From: Myxococcales bacterium | GTDB taxonomy: Bacteria; Myxococcota_A; Polyangia; Polyangiales; Houyiibacteriaceae | NCBI GenBank assembly: GCA_029862185.1 | Contig: JAOTXX010000039.1 | Coordinates: 1 to 40,566 of the forward strand | Length of the DNA: 40,566 bases | Reading direction: 5' to 3' | Shown: positions 1 to 9,276 of the stretch, piece after piece | Position numbering within the stretch: position 1 is the stretch's first letter | How the letters are laid out: each line of letters starts with the position of its first letter | Position numbers and translations under genes: made by a program | The notes under the pieces: generated by a model | What the model was told of the DNA's origin: nothing | Seen by the model: only the letters and a program-made list of their open reading frames with translations | Database searches by the model: none

Positions 1-1105
1 GATGCTCGTCGCGATTTTGTACGTGGTCGCGAGTTACAAGCAGCTTGCCGGGCACTACAGCTTCGATTTGCAGGAGCTGTCTAATTTGGTCTTACCGGCC
101 GTGCCGCAGTACCTCCTGTTCTCGGCGTTTGCCTTGGCCTTTGCGATCAAGGTTCCGATGTTCCCGTTCCACACTTGGTTGCCTGACGCGCACGTCCAGG
201 CTCCCACGGGCGGCTCGGTGATCCTCGCTGCCGTCCTACTGAAGCTCGGCATCTATGGCTTCATCCGTTTCGCGATGCCCTTGTTCCCGGTGGCCAGTCA
301 GGTCATCGGCCCGGTGCTGGCGGGTCTCGGCGTGTTCGGAATCATCTACGGCGCCTACGCGGCCTGGGTGCAGCGCGATTTGAAGAAGCTCGTCGCGTAC
401 AGCTCGGTCAGCCACATGGGCTTCATCCTGCTGGGGCTCTTCGCCATGAACCGAAATGGCATCTCGGGCGCGATCCTGCAGATGATCAACCACGGCATCT
501 CGACCGGCGCGCTCTTCCTTTTGGTCGGCGCCATTTATGATCGCCGGCACTCGCGCCTGCTCGACGACTTCGGCGGGCTCGCGAAGGTGATGCCCTGGTA
601 CGCCTTGTTCTTCGTCATCATCACGATGAGCTCCATCGGGCTCCCCGGTACGAATGGTTTCGTCGGGGAATTCATGATTTTGGCCGGCTCGTTCTTCTCC
701 CGTTCGTCGATCGGCTTCGGCACGTCCTGGTTCGTCATGACGCTGCTCGCCGCGACCGGCGTCATATTCGCTGCCGTGTACATGTTGCATGCGGTGCTCC
801 GCATTTTCTGGGGCAAGGTCGTGCATAGCGAAAACGAATCGCTCAGCGATCTCAATCGACGTGAGGTCCTATCGCTGCTGCCGCTCGTGGTGATGGTGTT
901 TTGGATCGGTCTCTATCCCAAATTCTTCCTCGACAAGATGAACCCCTCGGTGGACTCCTTCGTGTCGGACTTCACCGTTCGGTACTACGAGGGGCGCCGG
1001 ACCACCGAGCCGCATCTGATCGACCTCGACGAGCTGAAGCTCAAGCTCGAAGCGGCGCGCGGCCTTGCGATGGCGCAGCCAGCCGACGAGGAGGCGACGC
1101 GATGA
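1..1105 (+). CDS. nuoM: NADH-quinone oxidoreductase subunit M, 5' end cut by window edge
   Basis: Membrane subunit of respiratory complex I (an antiporter-like proton channel). The frame is open from the first base and gives 367 residues from the first internal Met, against roughly 500 in a full NuoM, so the N-terminal helices lie outside the window. The family core is visible: HTWLPDAHVQAPTGGS followed by a helix with a buried Lys (AAVLLKLGIYGF), and later KKLVAYSSVSHMGF and SSIGLPGTNGFVGEF, all typical of the proton_antipo_M domain. Its TGA overlaps the ATG of nuoN (ATGA at 1102-1105), so the two are translationally coupled as the end of a nuo operon. The ATG at base 2 is almost certainly internal. 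Confidence 0.96.
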   Translation, partial: MLVAILYVVASYKQLAGHYSFDLQELSNLVLPAVPQYLLFSAFALAFAIKVPMFPFHTWLPDAHVQAPTGGSVILAAVLLKLGIYGFIRFAMPLFPVASQVIGPVLAGLGVFGIIYGAYAAWVQRDLKKLVAYSSVSHMGFILLGLFAMNRNGISGAILQMINHGISTGALFLLVGAIYDRRHSRLLDDFGGLAKVMPWYALFFVIITMSSIGLPGTNGFVGEFMILAGSFFSRSSIGFGTSWFVMTLLAATGVIFAAVYMLHAVLRIFWGKVVHSENESLSDLNRREVLSLLPLVVMVFWIGLYPKFFLDKMNPSVDSFVSDFTVRYYEGRRTTEPHLIDLDELKLKLEAARGLAMAQPADEEATR

Positions 1106-2583
1106 GTGCCCTGATGGGAGTGTCGCCTCTGCTGCTGCTCGTCGGCGCCGGGTTGGCCATCATGCTCGTCGATGCCTTCAGCACGGAGCGATCCGAGCTC
1201 GCGCTGGTCACGGCCGCCTCGCTCTTCGCTGGAGCCGCCCTCGCAGGCTCCATGCTCGTCAGCGGAGACGTTCCGGCGGCTCACGAGCTCGTCACGCGCT
1301 ACCTCGCCGTCGATAGACTCGGCTTGTTCTTCGATGTCGTCATTTGCGTTGGCGCCGGCCTGTCTGCGCTGCTTGCGGGGGGCTATCTTCGCGAGCACGG
1401 CTTCGAGCGAGGCGAGTTCTACGTGCTCATCATCTTCACGGCGTTTGGCGCCATGGTCCTCGCGCGCGCCGTCGATCTGCTGAGCATCTTCCTCGGGCTC
1501 GAGACGATGTCCCTCGGCGCCTACGCCCTGGTCGCCTACCGCCGGACGAGCGCCCGCGCGGTCGAGGGCGCGGTGAAGTATTTCCTCTTGGGTTCCTTTG
1601 CAGCTGCGATTCTGCTCTTTGGCAGCGCCTTGCTCTACGGGGCGACCCGGCACACCGATCTCGCCGGCATCCGGGAAGTCGTCGCCGCCGGGGACGCCGA
1701 TCCGATACTCGTCGTGTTGGCTCTGGTCATGCTGATCGTCGGCCTGGCGTTCAAAGTCGGCGCGGTGCCCTTCCACATGTGGGTGCCCGATTCGTACGAG
1801 GGCGCCGCCACGCCGGTCACCACCTTCATGTCGGTAGCGGTGAAAGCAGCCGCGGTGGCTGTGCTCGTTCGCGTCTTGGTTGGCGCATTCGGCGCTCCGG
1901 CGAGCATGGGCCTCTATACAGGCTGGACGCCGGTCATCGTCCTGCTCGCAATCGCGACGATGGTCTACGGCAACCTCGCAGCGCTCGCTCAGTCGAGCGT
2001 CAAGCGAATGCTCGCTTATTCCTCGATTGCGCACGCGGGCTACATCCTCGTGGGATTCGCGGCGGCCCATGAAGTGGGTTCGTTCGCCGTGAGCTCGGTG
2101 CTCTTCTACATCGCGGCGTACACCGTCTCGAACGTGCTCGCCTTCGGTTCTCTGATTTTGATGGGATCCAAGGGCAAGGAAGCCGTGAGCTACGATGACC
2201 TCGCGGGTGCCGGCCGCCGACATCCACTAGCCGCGTTTCCGTTCGCCATTGGCGTTCTCTCGCTGCTCGGTATGCCGCCCACCGCAGGCTTCTTCGGCAA
2301 GTACTACGTCTTCAGCGCCGCGGTGCAGGCCGGTGGGCCAATGATCTGGCTCGCGGTCCTCGGCGTCCTCGCGAGCGCGGTGGGGGCCTATTACTATCTC
2401 AAAGTCATCGTCTATCTTTACATGCGTGAGCCCGAAGAGGGGCAGCCGATCGCGGTTCCGATGCAGTCGATCTACGTCACTGCTGCCCTAGTCTTAGCCG
2501 GGTACTACGTGGTCAAAATGGGTGTCACGCCCGGCCGCTATCTCGACTGGGCCGTATCGGCAGCGTCGAGCTTCATGAGCTAG
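1102..2583 (+). CDS. nuoN: NADH-quinone oxidoreductase subunit N
   Basis: Last membrane subunit of complex I in the usual nuo order, 493 residues, with about 13-14 hydrophobic helices. Family signatures are the buried-Lys helix around AFKVGAVPFHMWVPDSYEGA, the segment SSVKRMLAYSSIAHAGYILVG and LLGMPPTAGFFGKYYVF near the C-terminus. An open frame extends upstream to 901, but the ATG at 1102 overlapping the nuoM stop is the natural start. The gene ends on a TAG at 2581-2583 that shares a CTAG palindrome with the stop of the convergent radical SAM gene. This looks like the end of the nuo operon, with no spacer for a separate terminator. Confidence 0.96.
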   Translation: MSALMGVSPLLLLVGAGLAIMLVDAFSTERSELALVTAASLFAGAALAGSMLVSGDVPAAHELVTRYLAVDRLGLFFDVVICVGAGLSALLAGGYLREHGFERGEFYVLIIFTAFGAMVLARAVDLLSIFLGLETMSLGAYALVAYRRTSARAVEGAVKYFLLGSFAAAILLFGSALLYGATRHTDLAGIREVVAAGDADPILVVLALVMLIVGLAFKVGAVPFHMWVPDSYEGAATPVTTFMSVAVKAAAVAVLVRVLVGAFGAPASMGLYTGWTPVIVLLAIATMVYGNLAALAQSSVKRMLAYSSIAHAGYILVGFAAAHEVGSFAVSSVLFYIAAYTVSNVLAFGSLILMGSKGKEAVSYDDLAGAGRRHPLAAFPFAIGVLSLLGMPPTAGFFGKYYVFSAAVQAGGPMIWLAVLGVLASAVGAYYYLKVIVYLYMREPEEGQPIAVPMQSIYVTAALVLAGYYVVKMGVTPGRYLDWAVSAASSFMS

Positions 2584-4088
2584 GCCCCGGCGCTCGCGCG
2601 GCCCAGGCGGTCGCCCGGGCGAACGAGCAGTCGGCGTGGGCGTTCTTCGGGGAGCGCGTTGAACGCGCGCTTCCAGTCGGAAAAGCGGCCTCCCGCACGC
2701 ACGGCGTCGAGCACGGCCAGGCCTTCGGCGCGGCCGCCCTGCGCCAACACGTATTCCACCCAGGCCCAGCGGGCGCTGGTTGCACGCAGCTCGACCCGGC
2801 CTCGAACCCCGCGACGGAGGCGACGGAGCCGCGCTTCGACCAGGGGCATACCCGCAAATGGAGTGCCATCGAGCGGGGTGTTCCGCTTCGCTACGAAGGG
2901 AGCCACGCCGAGCGAGAGGGGAATCAGGGAGGACAGCTCCGCTCCAAATTCGATGAGCTCGTCGATGTCTTCGTCGGTCTCGTCCGGGAGGCCCACCATG
3001 ACGTAGAGCTTGAGGCGCTTCATGCCGTGTCGGCGCGCGAGCTTGGCCGCGTTCCGGAGCTGTTCCTCGCTGGTATTGCGTTGGATGATGTCGCGCATGC
3101 GCTGACTGGCGCCGTCGCTCGCCGTGGTGAGAACGCGATGGCCGCCTCTGCGAAGGGCGGCTACGAGCTCGTCTGTGAGGCGGTCTGCGCGAAGGGAAGA
3201 CAGGCCGACCTCTCGTCCCGAGTCGACCAGGGCGTTGACGATGTCCGCGATCTGCGGGTGGTCGGTGGTGGCCGCACCCACCAGACCCACGCGTTTTGCC
3301 TCGTCGGGAATCAACGACAGGACGCGGTCCATCTTGACGATGCGCATTCCGTCGTTGGTCGAGCGGCGCATCACGCAATAGGTACAGCCGCGGTGACATC
3401 CGCGTTCTGGCTCGATCAGAAACATGTTCCGGAGCTCGGTGTGTGGCGTGATGATCTGCGAGTAGGCGGGGAGGGTGGCGCTGTCGGCCTTGTCGATGGG
3501 CGGCAGCAGATCGCCCTGCGAGCTCGGGACGAAGACGTGAGGGTGAGCGGACAGGCTGCGCATGGCGCTGTCTTTGGAATCCGACCCGAAGATCACGCCG
3601 AGGACGTCGTGCACCGACTGGTCGGCTTCACCCATGACGACAGCGTCGACGAACGGCGCGAGCGGAAGCGGATTGCTGAAGGTCAGTGGCCCACCGGCAA
3701 GGATGAACGGATGCTGCTCGCTCCGGTCTTCCGCAAGCGGCGGGATGCCTGCCAGCTCCAGGCACTGAATCAGGCCGGCCAGCTCGGTTTCATAAGCCAC
3801 CGAAACCGCGATGACTGGGTAGTCGGAGACCGGTCGCAGCTTCTCATGCGTTACCAGCGGCGCGCGTGACTGCCGCCACGCGTCGAGATCGTCGGGCAGA
3901 AATGCCCGGTGGGCGGCCCGACCCTCCGTCGCATTGATCGAGCGATAGATGGTCTGATAGCCAAGGGACGACATCCCGACGCGATACGGGCTCGGATACA
4001 GCAGGGCCACCGCCTCTGGAGCGTCCTTGTCGATCGTTCCGATCTCGTCGCGCACCCGCGCCAAGATCTCGCCTTTGAGGTCGCTCAT
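2580..4088 (-). CDS. B12-binding-type radical SAM protein (TIGR03960-like family)
   Basis: A 502-residue radical SAM enzyme. The cluster motif C-x3-C-x2-C is at residues 231, 235 and 238 (GCHRGCTYCVM), preceded by an N-terminal Rossmann-like region (about 25-165) of the cobalamin-binding layout with VAYETEL and GEADQSVH. The core is followed by a TIM-barrel half with VMVGLPDETDEDI. Proteins with this architecture are common in myxobacteria and other bacteria, but the reaction is not established for most, and I do not assign a substrate. It lies 27 bp downstream of lepB on the same strand, so cotranscription is likely. It converges on nuoN with a 4-bp overlap in which both stop codons are read from one CTAG. 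Confidence 0.85.
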   Translation of the reverse strand: MSDLKGEILARVRDEIGTIDKDAPEAVALLYPSPYRVGMSSLGYQTIYRSINATEGRAAHRAFLPDDLDAWRQSRAPLVTHEKLRPVSDYPVIAVSVAYETELAGLIQCLELAGIPPLAEDRSEQHPFILAGGPLTFSNPLPLAPFVDAVVMGEADQSVHDVLGVIFGSDSKDSAMRSLSAHPHVFVPSSQGDLLPPIDKADSATLPAYSQIITPHTELRNMFLIEPERGCHRGCTYCVMRRSTNDGMRIVKMDRVLSLIPDEAKRVGLVGAATTDHPQIADIVNALVDSGREVGLSSLRADRLTDELVAALRRGGHRVLTTASDGASQRMRDIIQRNTSEEQLRNAAKLARRHGMKRLKLYVMVGLPDETDEDIDELIEFGAELSSLIPLSLGVAPFVAKRNTPLDGTPFAGMPLVEARLRRLRRGVRGRVELRATSARWAWVEYVLAQGGRAEGLAVLDAVRAGGRFSDWKRAFNALPEERPRRLLVRPGDRLGRASAGA

Positions 4089-4115
4089 TCAGCTAGCCTA
4101 CGGCTGACCGCGCGC

Positions 4116-4841
4116 TTAGTCGACGGGGCTGCCCACGCGGGACCAGCGGATGCGTTCCAACACCGAGTCCCGTGTGTTCTTCCACGACATGTAAATGAAC
4201 AAGGATTTGCCCTTGATGCGAGAGTTTGGGACTGCGCCGATCAGCGGGTTGCGGCTATCGTTCGAGCTGTCTCGGTGGTCTCCAAGGACGTAGACATGGC
4301 CTTCGGGAACTTTCAGCGGCAGGCGGTCGAGCGGGAAGTCGTGCTTCGAATGGCTGATCCGGTGCGGATCGCCGTTGAGCGTTTCCTCATAGATTCTACA
4401 GGTCGGGTCCAGGTTCTTCTGTTCATCGAGCGAGCAGGGGCCCACGTCCACCGTCTGTACCACCTCGCCGTTGCGCGAGATCTTCCCATCGCGAATGAGA
4501 ATCTCGTCTCCACCGACGCCGATGACGCGCTTCACGATGTCCTCGTTGTCGGCTGGGCTGTGGAGAATGATCACGTCGCCGGGTTCGGGGCCGCCCCAGT
4601 TCACCACGGCTTCGTCAGTGAAAGGAAGGAACAGCCCGAACGGGTATTTCGCGACCACGACCCGATCGCCGTCGAGTAGGGTGGGCTCCATCGAGGGGCC
4701 GTCGATGGCGAAGGCCTCGAACAACGTCACCCGAATGAACAGGGCCAGCAAGAGCGCGCCGCCGATCGTGAGCCGATTCGACCGCCAGCCGTCGCCCTTC
4801 CGCTCCCCCTTAGAAGCAGCTTTGTCTTTTGGTTTGCTCAT
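4116..4841 (-). CDS. lepB: Signal peptidase I
   Basis: Inner-membrane serine protease that cleaves Sec and Tat signal peptides; 241 residues. A basic cytosolic N-terminus is followed by one membrane segment (about 24-45), then the S26 boxes: nucleophile Ser50 in GPSMEPTL, general base Lys104 in DIVKRVIGVGGD, and box E GDHRDSSNDSRNPLIG. Two cysteines in the insert between boxes D and E could form a disulfide. The single transmembrane segment differs from the two in E. coli LepB and matches the shorter LepB form of many other bacteria. It heads a two-gene minus-strand unit with the radical SAM gene and is divergent from tsaB across an 88-bp gap in which I see no obvious promoter consensus. Confidence 0.95.
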   Translation of the reverse strand: MSKPKDKAASKGERKGDGWRSNRLTIGGALLLALFIRVTLFEAFAIDGPSMEPTLLDGDRVVVAKYPFGLFLPFTDEAVVNWGGPEPGDVIILHSPADNEDIVKRVIGVGGDEILIRDGKISRNGEVVQTVDVGPCSLDEQKNLDPTCRIYEETLNGDPHRISHSKHDFPLDRLPLKVPEGHVYVLGDHRDSSNDSRNPLIGAVPNSRIKGKSLFIYMSWKNTRDSVLERIRWSRVGSPVD

Positions 4842-4929
4842 TCGTGCGAGACTACCGGCAAGCAGCCCGCGCGGGGCACTTCGCTGGCGCGGACGCTAGT
4901 CTGCGGGTAGGCATGCGTCAAGCGAGCCC

Positions 4930-5652
4930 ATGACGACCCTCTGCATCGATACCGCAACCGAATACGGCACCGTCGTGGTCGTTCGTGACGACGGCGCTCT
5001 TGCGTCGGCGCGCTGGCGGTCGCAGGCCCGCCACGGAGAGAACCTTTTCGGCCACATCGAGTCGGCATTGGCAGATGCGAGAATCGGTCGCGAAGCGCTC
5101 TCGCTGATCGGCGTCAACATCGGGCCCGGTCGATTCACCAGCCTTCGGGTCGGCCTCGGCACCGCGAAAGGTCTCGCATTCGGCCTCGGACTGCCGATTG
5201 TCGGGGTGAGCTCCCTTGCCGTGCTCGCCCGAGCGATCGAATGCGACCGCGATTACATTCGGGTACCGGTCATGAATGGCTATCGAGGGGATGTGTTCGC
5301 GGCGGCATACCTCATCCGCGGCGCTGCGGTCGAAGAGCTCGCGGCGCCGATTTTCGGTCCGCCAGATGTCGTGTTTGGCGAAATCAGAGAGCAGCTAGGC
5401 GATCGCCCGGTGTCGGTTGGGGGCGAGGGCGTTCGTCCGCATGCGGAGCTCATCGAGTCCGAGCTCGGTGTGCAACCCGATGAAGCGCAGATGGCGTTGC
5501 AAGCGCCAACACCGGGGGCGATCGCAGCCGAGGTGCAGTACAGGTTTCGAACCGCCGGACCATCCGATCTAGACTCGCTCGAGCCGAATTACCTTCGTCC
5601 GAGCGACGCGAAGCTCCCCGAGCAGACGCCGAAGCCCGGCCGTTCGGGCTAG
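4930..5652 (+). CDS. tsaB: tRNA t6A37 biosynthesis protein TsaB
   Basis: ASKHA-fold partner of TsaD in the complex that makes N6-threonylcarbamoyladenosine at A37 of ANN-decoding tRNAs. It is 240 residues, the normal size for TsaB. Diagnostic features are the N-terminal LCIDTATEYGTVVV phosphate-loop-like strand, the conserved HGENLF segment, and IGPGRFTSLRVGLGTAKGL. The C-terminal third (NYLRP near residue 225) is also typical. It lacks the zinc-binding histidines of TsaD, which separates the two paralogues. It has its own upstream region and converges on the GlgA-like gene, again sharing a CTAG stop palindrome at 5649-5652. Confidence 0.92.
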   Translation: MTTLCIDTATEYGTVVVVRDDGALASARWRSQARHGENLFGHIESALADARIGREALSLIGVNIGPGRFTSLRVGLGTAKGLAFGLGLPIVGVSSLAVLARAIECDRDYIRVPVMNGYRGDVFAAAYLIRGAAVEELAAPIFGPPDVVFGEIREQLGDRPVSVGGEGVRPHAELIESELGVQPDEAQMALQAPTPGAIAAEVQYRFRTAGPSDLDSLEPNYLRPSDAKLPEQTPKPGRSG

Positions 5653-7055
5653 CTACTGCGATGCGCGGCGATCGCGTCGCGGTAGGCTCGCTCGTAGAGT
5701 CGGGTCGTGCGCTCCCAGGAGTGATCGAGGCGCATCACTCTGCTCTGTACTTCGCGGAACGCCTTGTTGTTGGCGAAGGCCGCCGTCGCGCGTTGCATCG
5801 CGGCGAGCAGTGACCTCGTGGTGGGCTCGTCGTAGAGAAGACCCGAGCCCGTCTTCAAGGAGGCTTCGCAGTCGACCACCTCGTCCGCGAGCCCGCCGTC
5901 ACGGTGAACGATGGGCAATGCGCCATACCGCTGCGCTCGCATCTGAATGTTGTCGGACGGCGCTTCACTGCCGGGGACCACGATGAAGTCGCTGGCTCCG
6001 ATCAGCGTGTGCCGAAATGCTTCCTCGCTGCCGGTCTTGATCTGAATGCGGTCCGGCCATTGGTCCCAAAGCTCTTCGTAAATGGCGACGAGCTCCCCTT
6101 TGCCCTCGAGCTGCACGACCAGCTGCACGTCGTTGCGCAAGAAGTCAGGCCCAATTTTCGCGAGCAGGGCCATGCCCTCGTCATCCACGTGCCCGATGGC
6201 ACCGAACAGAGGCACATCGCTCCGCACCGGCAAGGTCAGGTCGTGCTGGAGCTCGGCTTTGCACTTGTCTTTTCCGTCCATGTCAAAAGGATCAAAGCGG
6301 GCGGGGAGATGCCCATCGGTCGCGGGGTTCCAAAGCGCGGGGTCGATCCCGTGGCGCACCCCGGTCAGCTTGGAGCCGAGTTCCCGGAACACCTCGCTCG
6401 AGCGATGTTCGCTGTCAGGACGCTGCAATCGGTGGGCGTAATTCGGGGAGAGGGCGGTGACCTGATCAGCAGTCAGAAGGCCGGCCTTCAAGACCGTGAC
6501 ACCGGCCTCGTCGATCGCTTGGTCGCCGAGCCCGAGCCAATCGGCGTCGGCCGAATCGAAGCGGCCTTCCTCCGAGGCGTCATAGATGGTGAACACCGTC
6601 GGCAGGTCAGGGAGCTCTGAGCGCAATCGCGCGACCACGGCGCCGGCGGCCCAGCCGTGGGCGTGCACGATGTCGTAGTTGTCCGCGTTTTGCAAAATGA
6701 GCTCGGTTGCCGCCCTTGCGAAGACCCCGACCCGCGACGCTTCGAGCTGCCCCCCTTCGCCAGTGAGCGAATCCGCCGACAGGAGGACCTCCTCGTTCCC
6801 GATGAAGATCAGGTCTACGCCATCGGGGTTTCGTCCGGTGTAGAGCTCGCAAGACCACGCTCTCCCACCGAGGTCGAACTTTAGCTTGGTGAGACGGCGC
6901 GCCAGCGCGAGCTTCACGGTGTCGATGTGGCCGTAGAGCGGAGACAAGAGGTCGACCGCGTGGTCCGCGCGACGCATCACCTTGGCCAGGGTCGCCACAT
7001 CCTGGGCGTCTTTGGTCGAGGTGAATGCTTGAGGGGCGATGAAAAGGATTCGCAA
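5649..7055 (-). CDS. Glycogen/starch synthase-like GT5 protein with degenerate active site
   Basis: A full-length GlgA homologue (468 residues from the TTG at 7055) with both GT-B Rossmann domains. Family landmarks are MRILFIAPQAF at the N-terminus, YDIVHAHGWAAG, GVRHGIDPALWNP, EEAFRHTLIGASDFIVVP and RYGALPIVHRDGGLADEV. The substrate loop KTGGLADV of true glycogen synthases reads K15-DAQDV here, with the glycine pair missing. The Arg and Lys after the second-domain start (SRLTSQKG in E. coli) read GHVDDEG, i.e. His289 and Glu293. EPCGL reads EAPSDN. It may be inactive or have another donor. Start: the frame opens to 7178, but residues before 42 resemble random basic sequence and would overlap the divergent gene, so the TTG giving the canonical N-terminus is preferred. 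Confidence 0.75.
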   Translation of the reverse strand: MRILFIAPQAFTSTKDAQDVATLAKVMRRADHAVDLLSPLYGHIDTVKLALARRLTKLKFDLGGRAWSCELYTGRNPDGVDLIFIGNEEVLLSADSLTGEGGQLEASRVGVFARAATELILQNADNYDIVHAHGWAAGAVVARLRSELPDLPTVFTIYDASEEGRFDSADADWLGLGDQAIDEAGVTVLKAGLLTADQVTALSPNYAHRLQRPDSEHRSSEVFRELGSKLTGVRHGIDPALWNPATDGHLPARFDPFDMDGKDKCKAELQHDLTLPVRSDVPLFGAIGHVDDEGMALLAKIGPDFLRNDVQLVVQLEGKGELVAIYEELWDQWPDRIQIKTGSEEAFRHTLIGASDFIVVPGSEAPSDNIQMRAQRYGALPIVHRDGGLADEVVDCEASLKTGSGLLYDEPTTRSLLAAMQRATAAFANNKAFREVQSRVMRLDHSWERTTRLYERAYRDAIAAHRSS

Positions 7056-7141
7056 AGTGCTGGACCATAGCGACTGTTGGCCCTGGCGGCCACGTGTAAA
7101 ACCCGCCTTGCGCCGCGACCGTGCTGGTCCAGGCTTGTTGA

Positions 7142-8047
7142 ATGGAGAAGCACGAAAAAGTCGCTGTGACCGGGGCATCCGGCCTGGTGGGCAGCGAGTT
7201 GGTGCCGACCCTTCAGCGGAACGGCTACGAGGTCCTTCGCCTGGTGAGGCGCCCCCCGAGGGCAGACGGCGAGGTCCGTTGGGATCCGGACGGCGGGACC
7301 ATCGACCGTGAAGGCTTGCAAGGCGTCACCGGGGTGATTCACCTGGCTGGAGACAACGTGGCGTCCGGTCGCTGGACCGAAGCGAAGAAGGCGAAAATCC
7401 GCGACAGCCGGGTCCAAGGCACGGCGCTGCTCGCCCGCGCCGTCGCGGAGCTTTCACCGAAGCCGCGGGTCCTGGTGTCAGCTTCGGCGACTGGGTACTA
7501 CGGCGTCCGAGGCAACGAGGTCCTGGACGAAACCGCGAGCCAAGGCTCCGGCTTTTTGGCGTCCGTCTGTGGCGAATGGGAAGCGGCTGCGGAGCCCGCG
7601 CGCCAAGCCGGGATTCGCGTCGTGCATCCACGCATCGGCATCGTTCTCGCGGCCGAGGGCGGGGCGCTCGCCAAGATGAAAATGCCGTTCCTGCTCGGCG
7701 TCGGAGGACGGATTGGCGACGGAAGTCAGTACATGAGCTGGATTACCCTGGAGGACCTGGTTTCGGCGCTGGTGTTCGCCTTGGAGCAGGACGGGCTGGA
7801 AGGTCCGGTGAACTTCGTCTCGCCCACGCCGGTCACGAACGCGGATTTCACCGCCGCCCTGGGCCGCGTGCTCAGACGTCCAACGGCGCTGCCGGTTCCG
7901 AAGTTTGCGCTCCGACTGGGGGCCGGCGCAGAGATGGCCAACGAAATGCTCATCGGTGGAGCACGGGTCGTTCCGGCCTCGCTTCACGTGCACGGCTTTC
8001 GCTGGGAGCATACCAGCATCGAGCCCGCGCTTGATTCGCTGCTCTAG
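7142..8047 (+). CDS. TIGR01777-family NAD(P)-dependent epimerase (YfcH/SulA-like)
   Basis: An extended short-chain dehydrogenase of 301 residues. The N-terminal dinucleotide motif VTGASGLVGSELV is followed by VIHLAGDNVASGRWTEAKK, the catalytic-region SASATGYYGVRG and RIGIVLAAEGGALAKM. The C-terminal DUF1731 segment (LPVPKFALRLGAGAEMANEML, ending in GFRWEHTSIEPAL) is diagnostic of TIGR01777 proteins such as E. coli YfcH. The family's substrate is unknown; in some lineages members are linked to cell division or thylakoid biology. The gene is divergent from the GlgA-like gene and convergent with the following metallophosphoesterase, leaving a 14-bp gap, so it is probably monocistronic. Confidence 0.9.
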   Translation: MEKHEKVAVTGASGLVGSELVPTLQRNGYEVLRLVRRPPRADGEVRWDPDGGTIDREGLQGVTGVIHLAGDNVASGRWTEAKKAKIRDSRVQGTALLARAVAELSPKPRVLVSASATGYYGVRGNEVLDETASQGSGFLASVCGEWEAAAEPARQAGIRVVHPRIGIVLAAEGGALAKMKMPFLLGVGGRIGDGSQYMSWITLEDLVSALVFALEQDGLEGPVNFVSPTPVTNADFTAALGRVLRRPTALPVPKFALRLGAGAEMANEMLIGGARVVPASLHVHGFRWEHTSIEPALDSLL

Positions 8048-8061
8048 CTCTACTCCGCAGC

Positions 8062-9234
8062 CTAGACGACGGCGTCCCGGTCGAGCTCGATGAGAGTAAT
8101 CTCTGCAGGCGCCGCGATTCGCATCGGCGGCCCCCAGTAGCCCGTTCCCGAGCTGACGTAGATCTGGGAATCGCCTCGCCGGTGCAGGCCCGACACGAAC
8201 GGCTGAACGAGGCGCGTCAGCAGACCAAAAGGAAAGATTTGGCCGCCGTGCGTATGGCCCGAAATCTGGAGGTCGACGCCATGTTCGCGGGCCTCGTCGA
8301 AATGCACGGGCTGGTGTGCCAGCAGGACGACCGGCTTGTTCGCATCACGCCCCTCCAACGCACGCGCCATGTCCGAGCCATGACCGTTTCCGAACCGGTG
8401 TGCGGTCCAATCGTCGACGCCCGCGAGGTGGATCGTCTCGCCGTTCTTGGTGAGCTCCACGTGCTCATTGCGTAGCGCCTTGATTCCGAGACTTTGAAGG
8501 AACGCGAGCCAGGAGTCGGCGCCGGAATAGTATTCGTGGTTTCCCGTCACGAAATAGGTGCCGAGCTTCGCTCGGATCTCCCCGAGACGGGCCACCGCCG
8601 GACCGAGGTCATCGACCGAACCGTCGATCAGGTCGCCGGTAATCGCGACGATGTCCGGCTCGAGCGCATTGACCTTGCGGACCACGTCTTCGACGAAATC
8701 GTGACCGATCGTGAGACCGATGTGCATGTCGGTCAGCTGGACGAGACGAAGCCCGTTGAGCGACCCCGGAAGCTTCTTGAGCCGCACGGCGACCCGCTTG
8801 ACTTCGACGGGCCGAATCGCCGACCAGACGCCCCAGCCCGAGAGGGCGAGCCCGAAGGCACCAGCGCCACCGGCAAGCAGTTGAGCGAGGAACTCGCGTC
8901 GGCCGCCGTTGACCGAGGCGAAGCTCGCATACTTCACCCAGCTCCAACGCGCGAGCTCGCCGCCCCAGAGCAGCACGAGCAAGAGAAACATCGAGCCCAT
9001 CCATACGTAGCCGACCCAAGAGATTGGGATCGCGAGATCGCGAGGCAACATGCGCCAAGCAAGCATCGATGCGGGAATCGACAACGCGAGCAGCACCAGG
9101 GCGATGGTCGCGACTTGGCGCCAAGGGGACGGCCACATCGGGTCGCGAATCAGACGCGCCCAGAGGTAGTAGTGAGTGCCCAGCGTCAAGCCACATATGA
9201 CGCCGAAGAAAATGAGGATGCGACCGAGCGACAT
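8062..9234 (-). CDS. Membrane-anchored calcineurin-like metallophosphoesterase (YaeI-like)
   Basis: A 390-residue protein with three hydrophobic helices in the first 100 residues, then a short linker with GGRREFLAQLLAGG (a twin-arginine-like string, but internal), then a metallophosphoesterase domain from about 150. Metal-binding blocks are all present: DMHIG, GDLIDG, GNHEYY, AHQPVH and HTHGGQ. Related proteins include E. coli YaeI and Bacillus YkuE, which act at the membrane face on lipid-linked or phosphodiester substrates. The substrate here is unknown. It is 42 bp downstream of purE on the same strand and is probably cotranscribed with it. Confidence 0.88.
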   Translation of the reverse strand: MSLGRILIFFGVICGLTLGTHYYLWARLIRDPMWPSPWRQVATIALVLLALSIPASMLAWRMLPRDLAIPISWVGYVWMGSMFLLLVLLWGGELARWSWVKYASFASVNGGRREFLAQLLAGGAGAFGLALSGWGVWSAIRPVEVKRVAVRLKKLPGSLNGLRLVQLTDMHIGLTIGHDFVEDVVRKVNALEPDIVAITGDLIDGSVDDLGPAVARLGEIRAKLGTYFVTGNHEYYSGADSWLAFLQSLGIKALRNEHVELTKNGETIHLAGVDDWTAHRFGNGHGSDMARALEGRDANKPVVLLAHQPVHFDEAREHGVDLQISGHTHGGQIFPFGLLTRLVQPFVSGLHRRGDSQIYVSSGTGYWGPPMRIAAPAEITLIELDRDAVV

Positions 9235-9276
9235 GAAACGTTTACTCGAAGCGCATAAGGATCACGGCATCGAGCG

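Noticed and set aside
7056-7178. N-terminal extension of the GlgA-like protein to an ATG at 7178
   Set aside because: The 41 extra residues are basic and featureless, overlap the start of the divergent gene, and GlgA proteins begin at the MRILFIAP segment.
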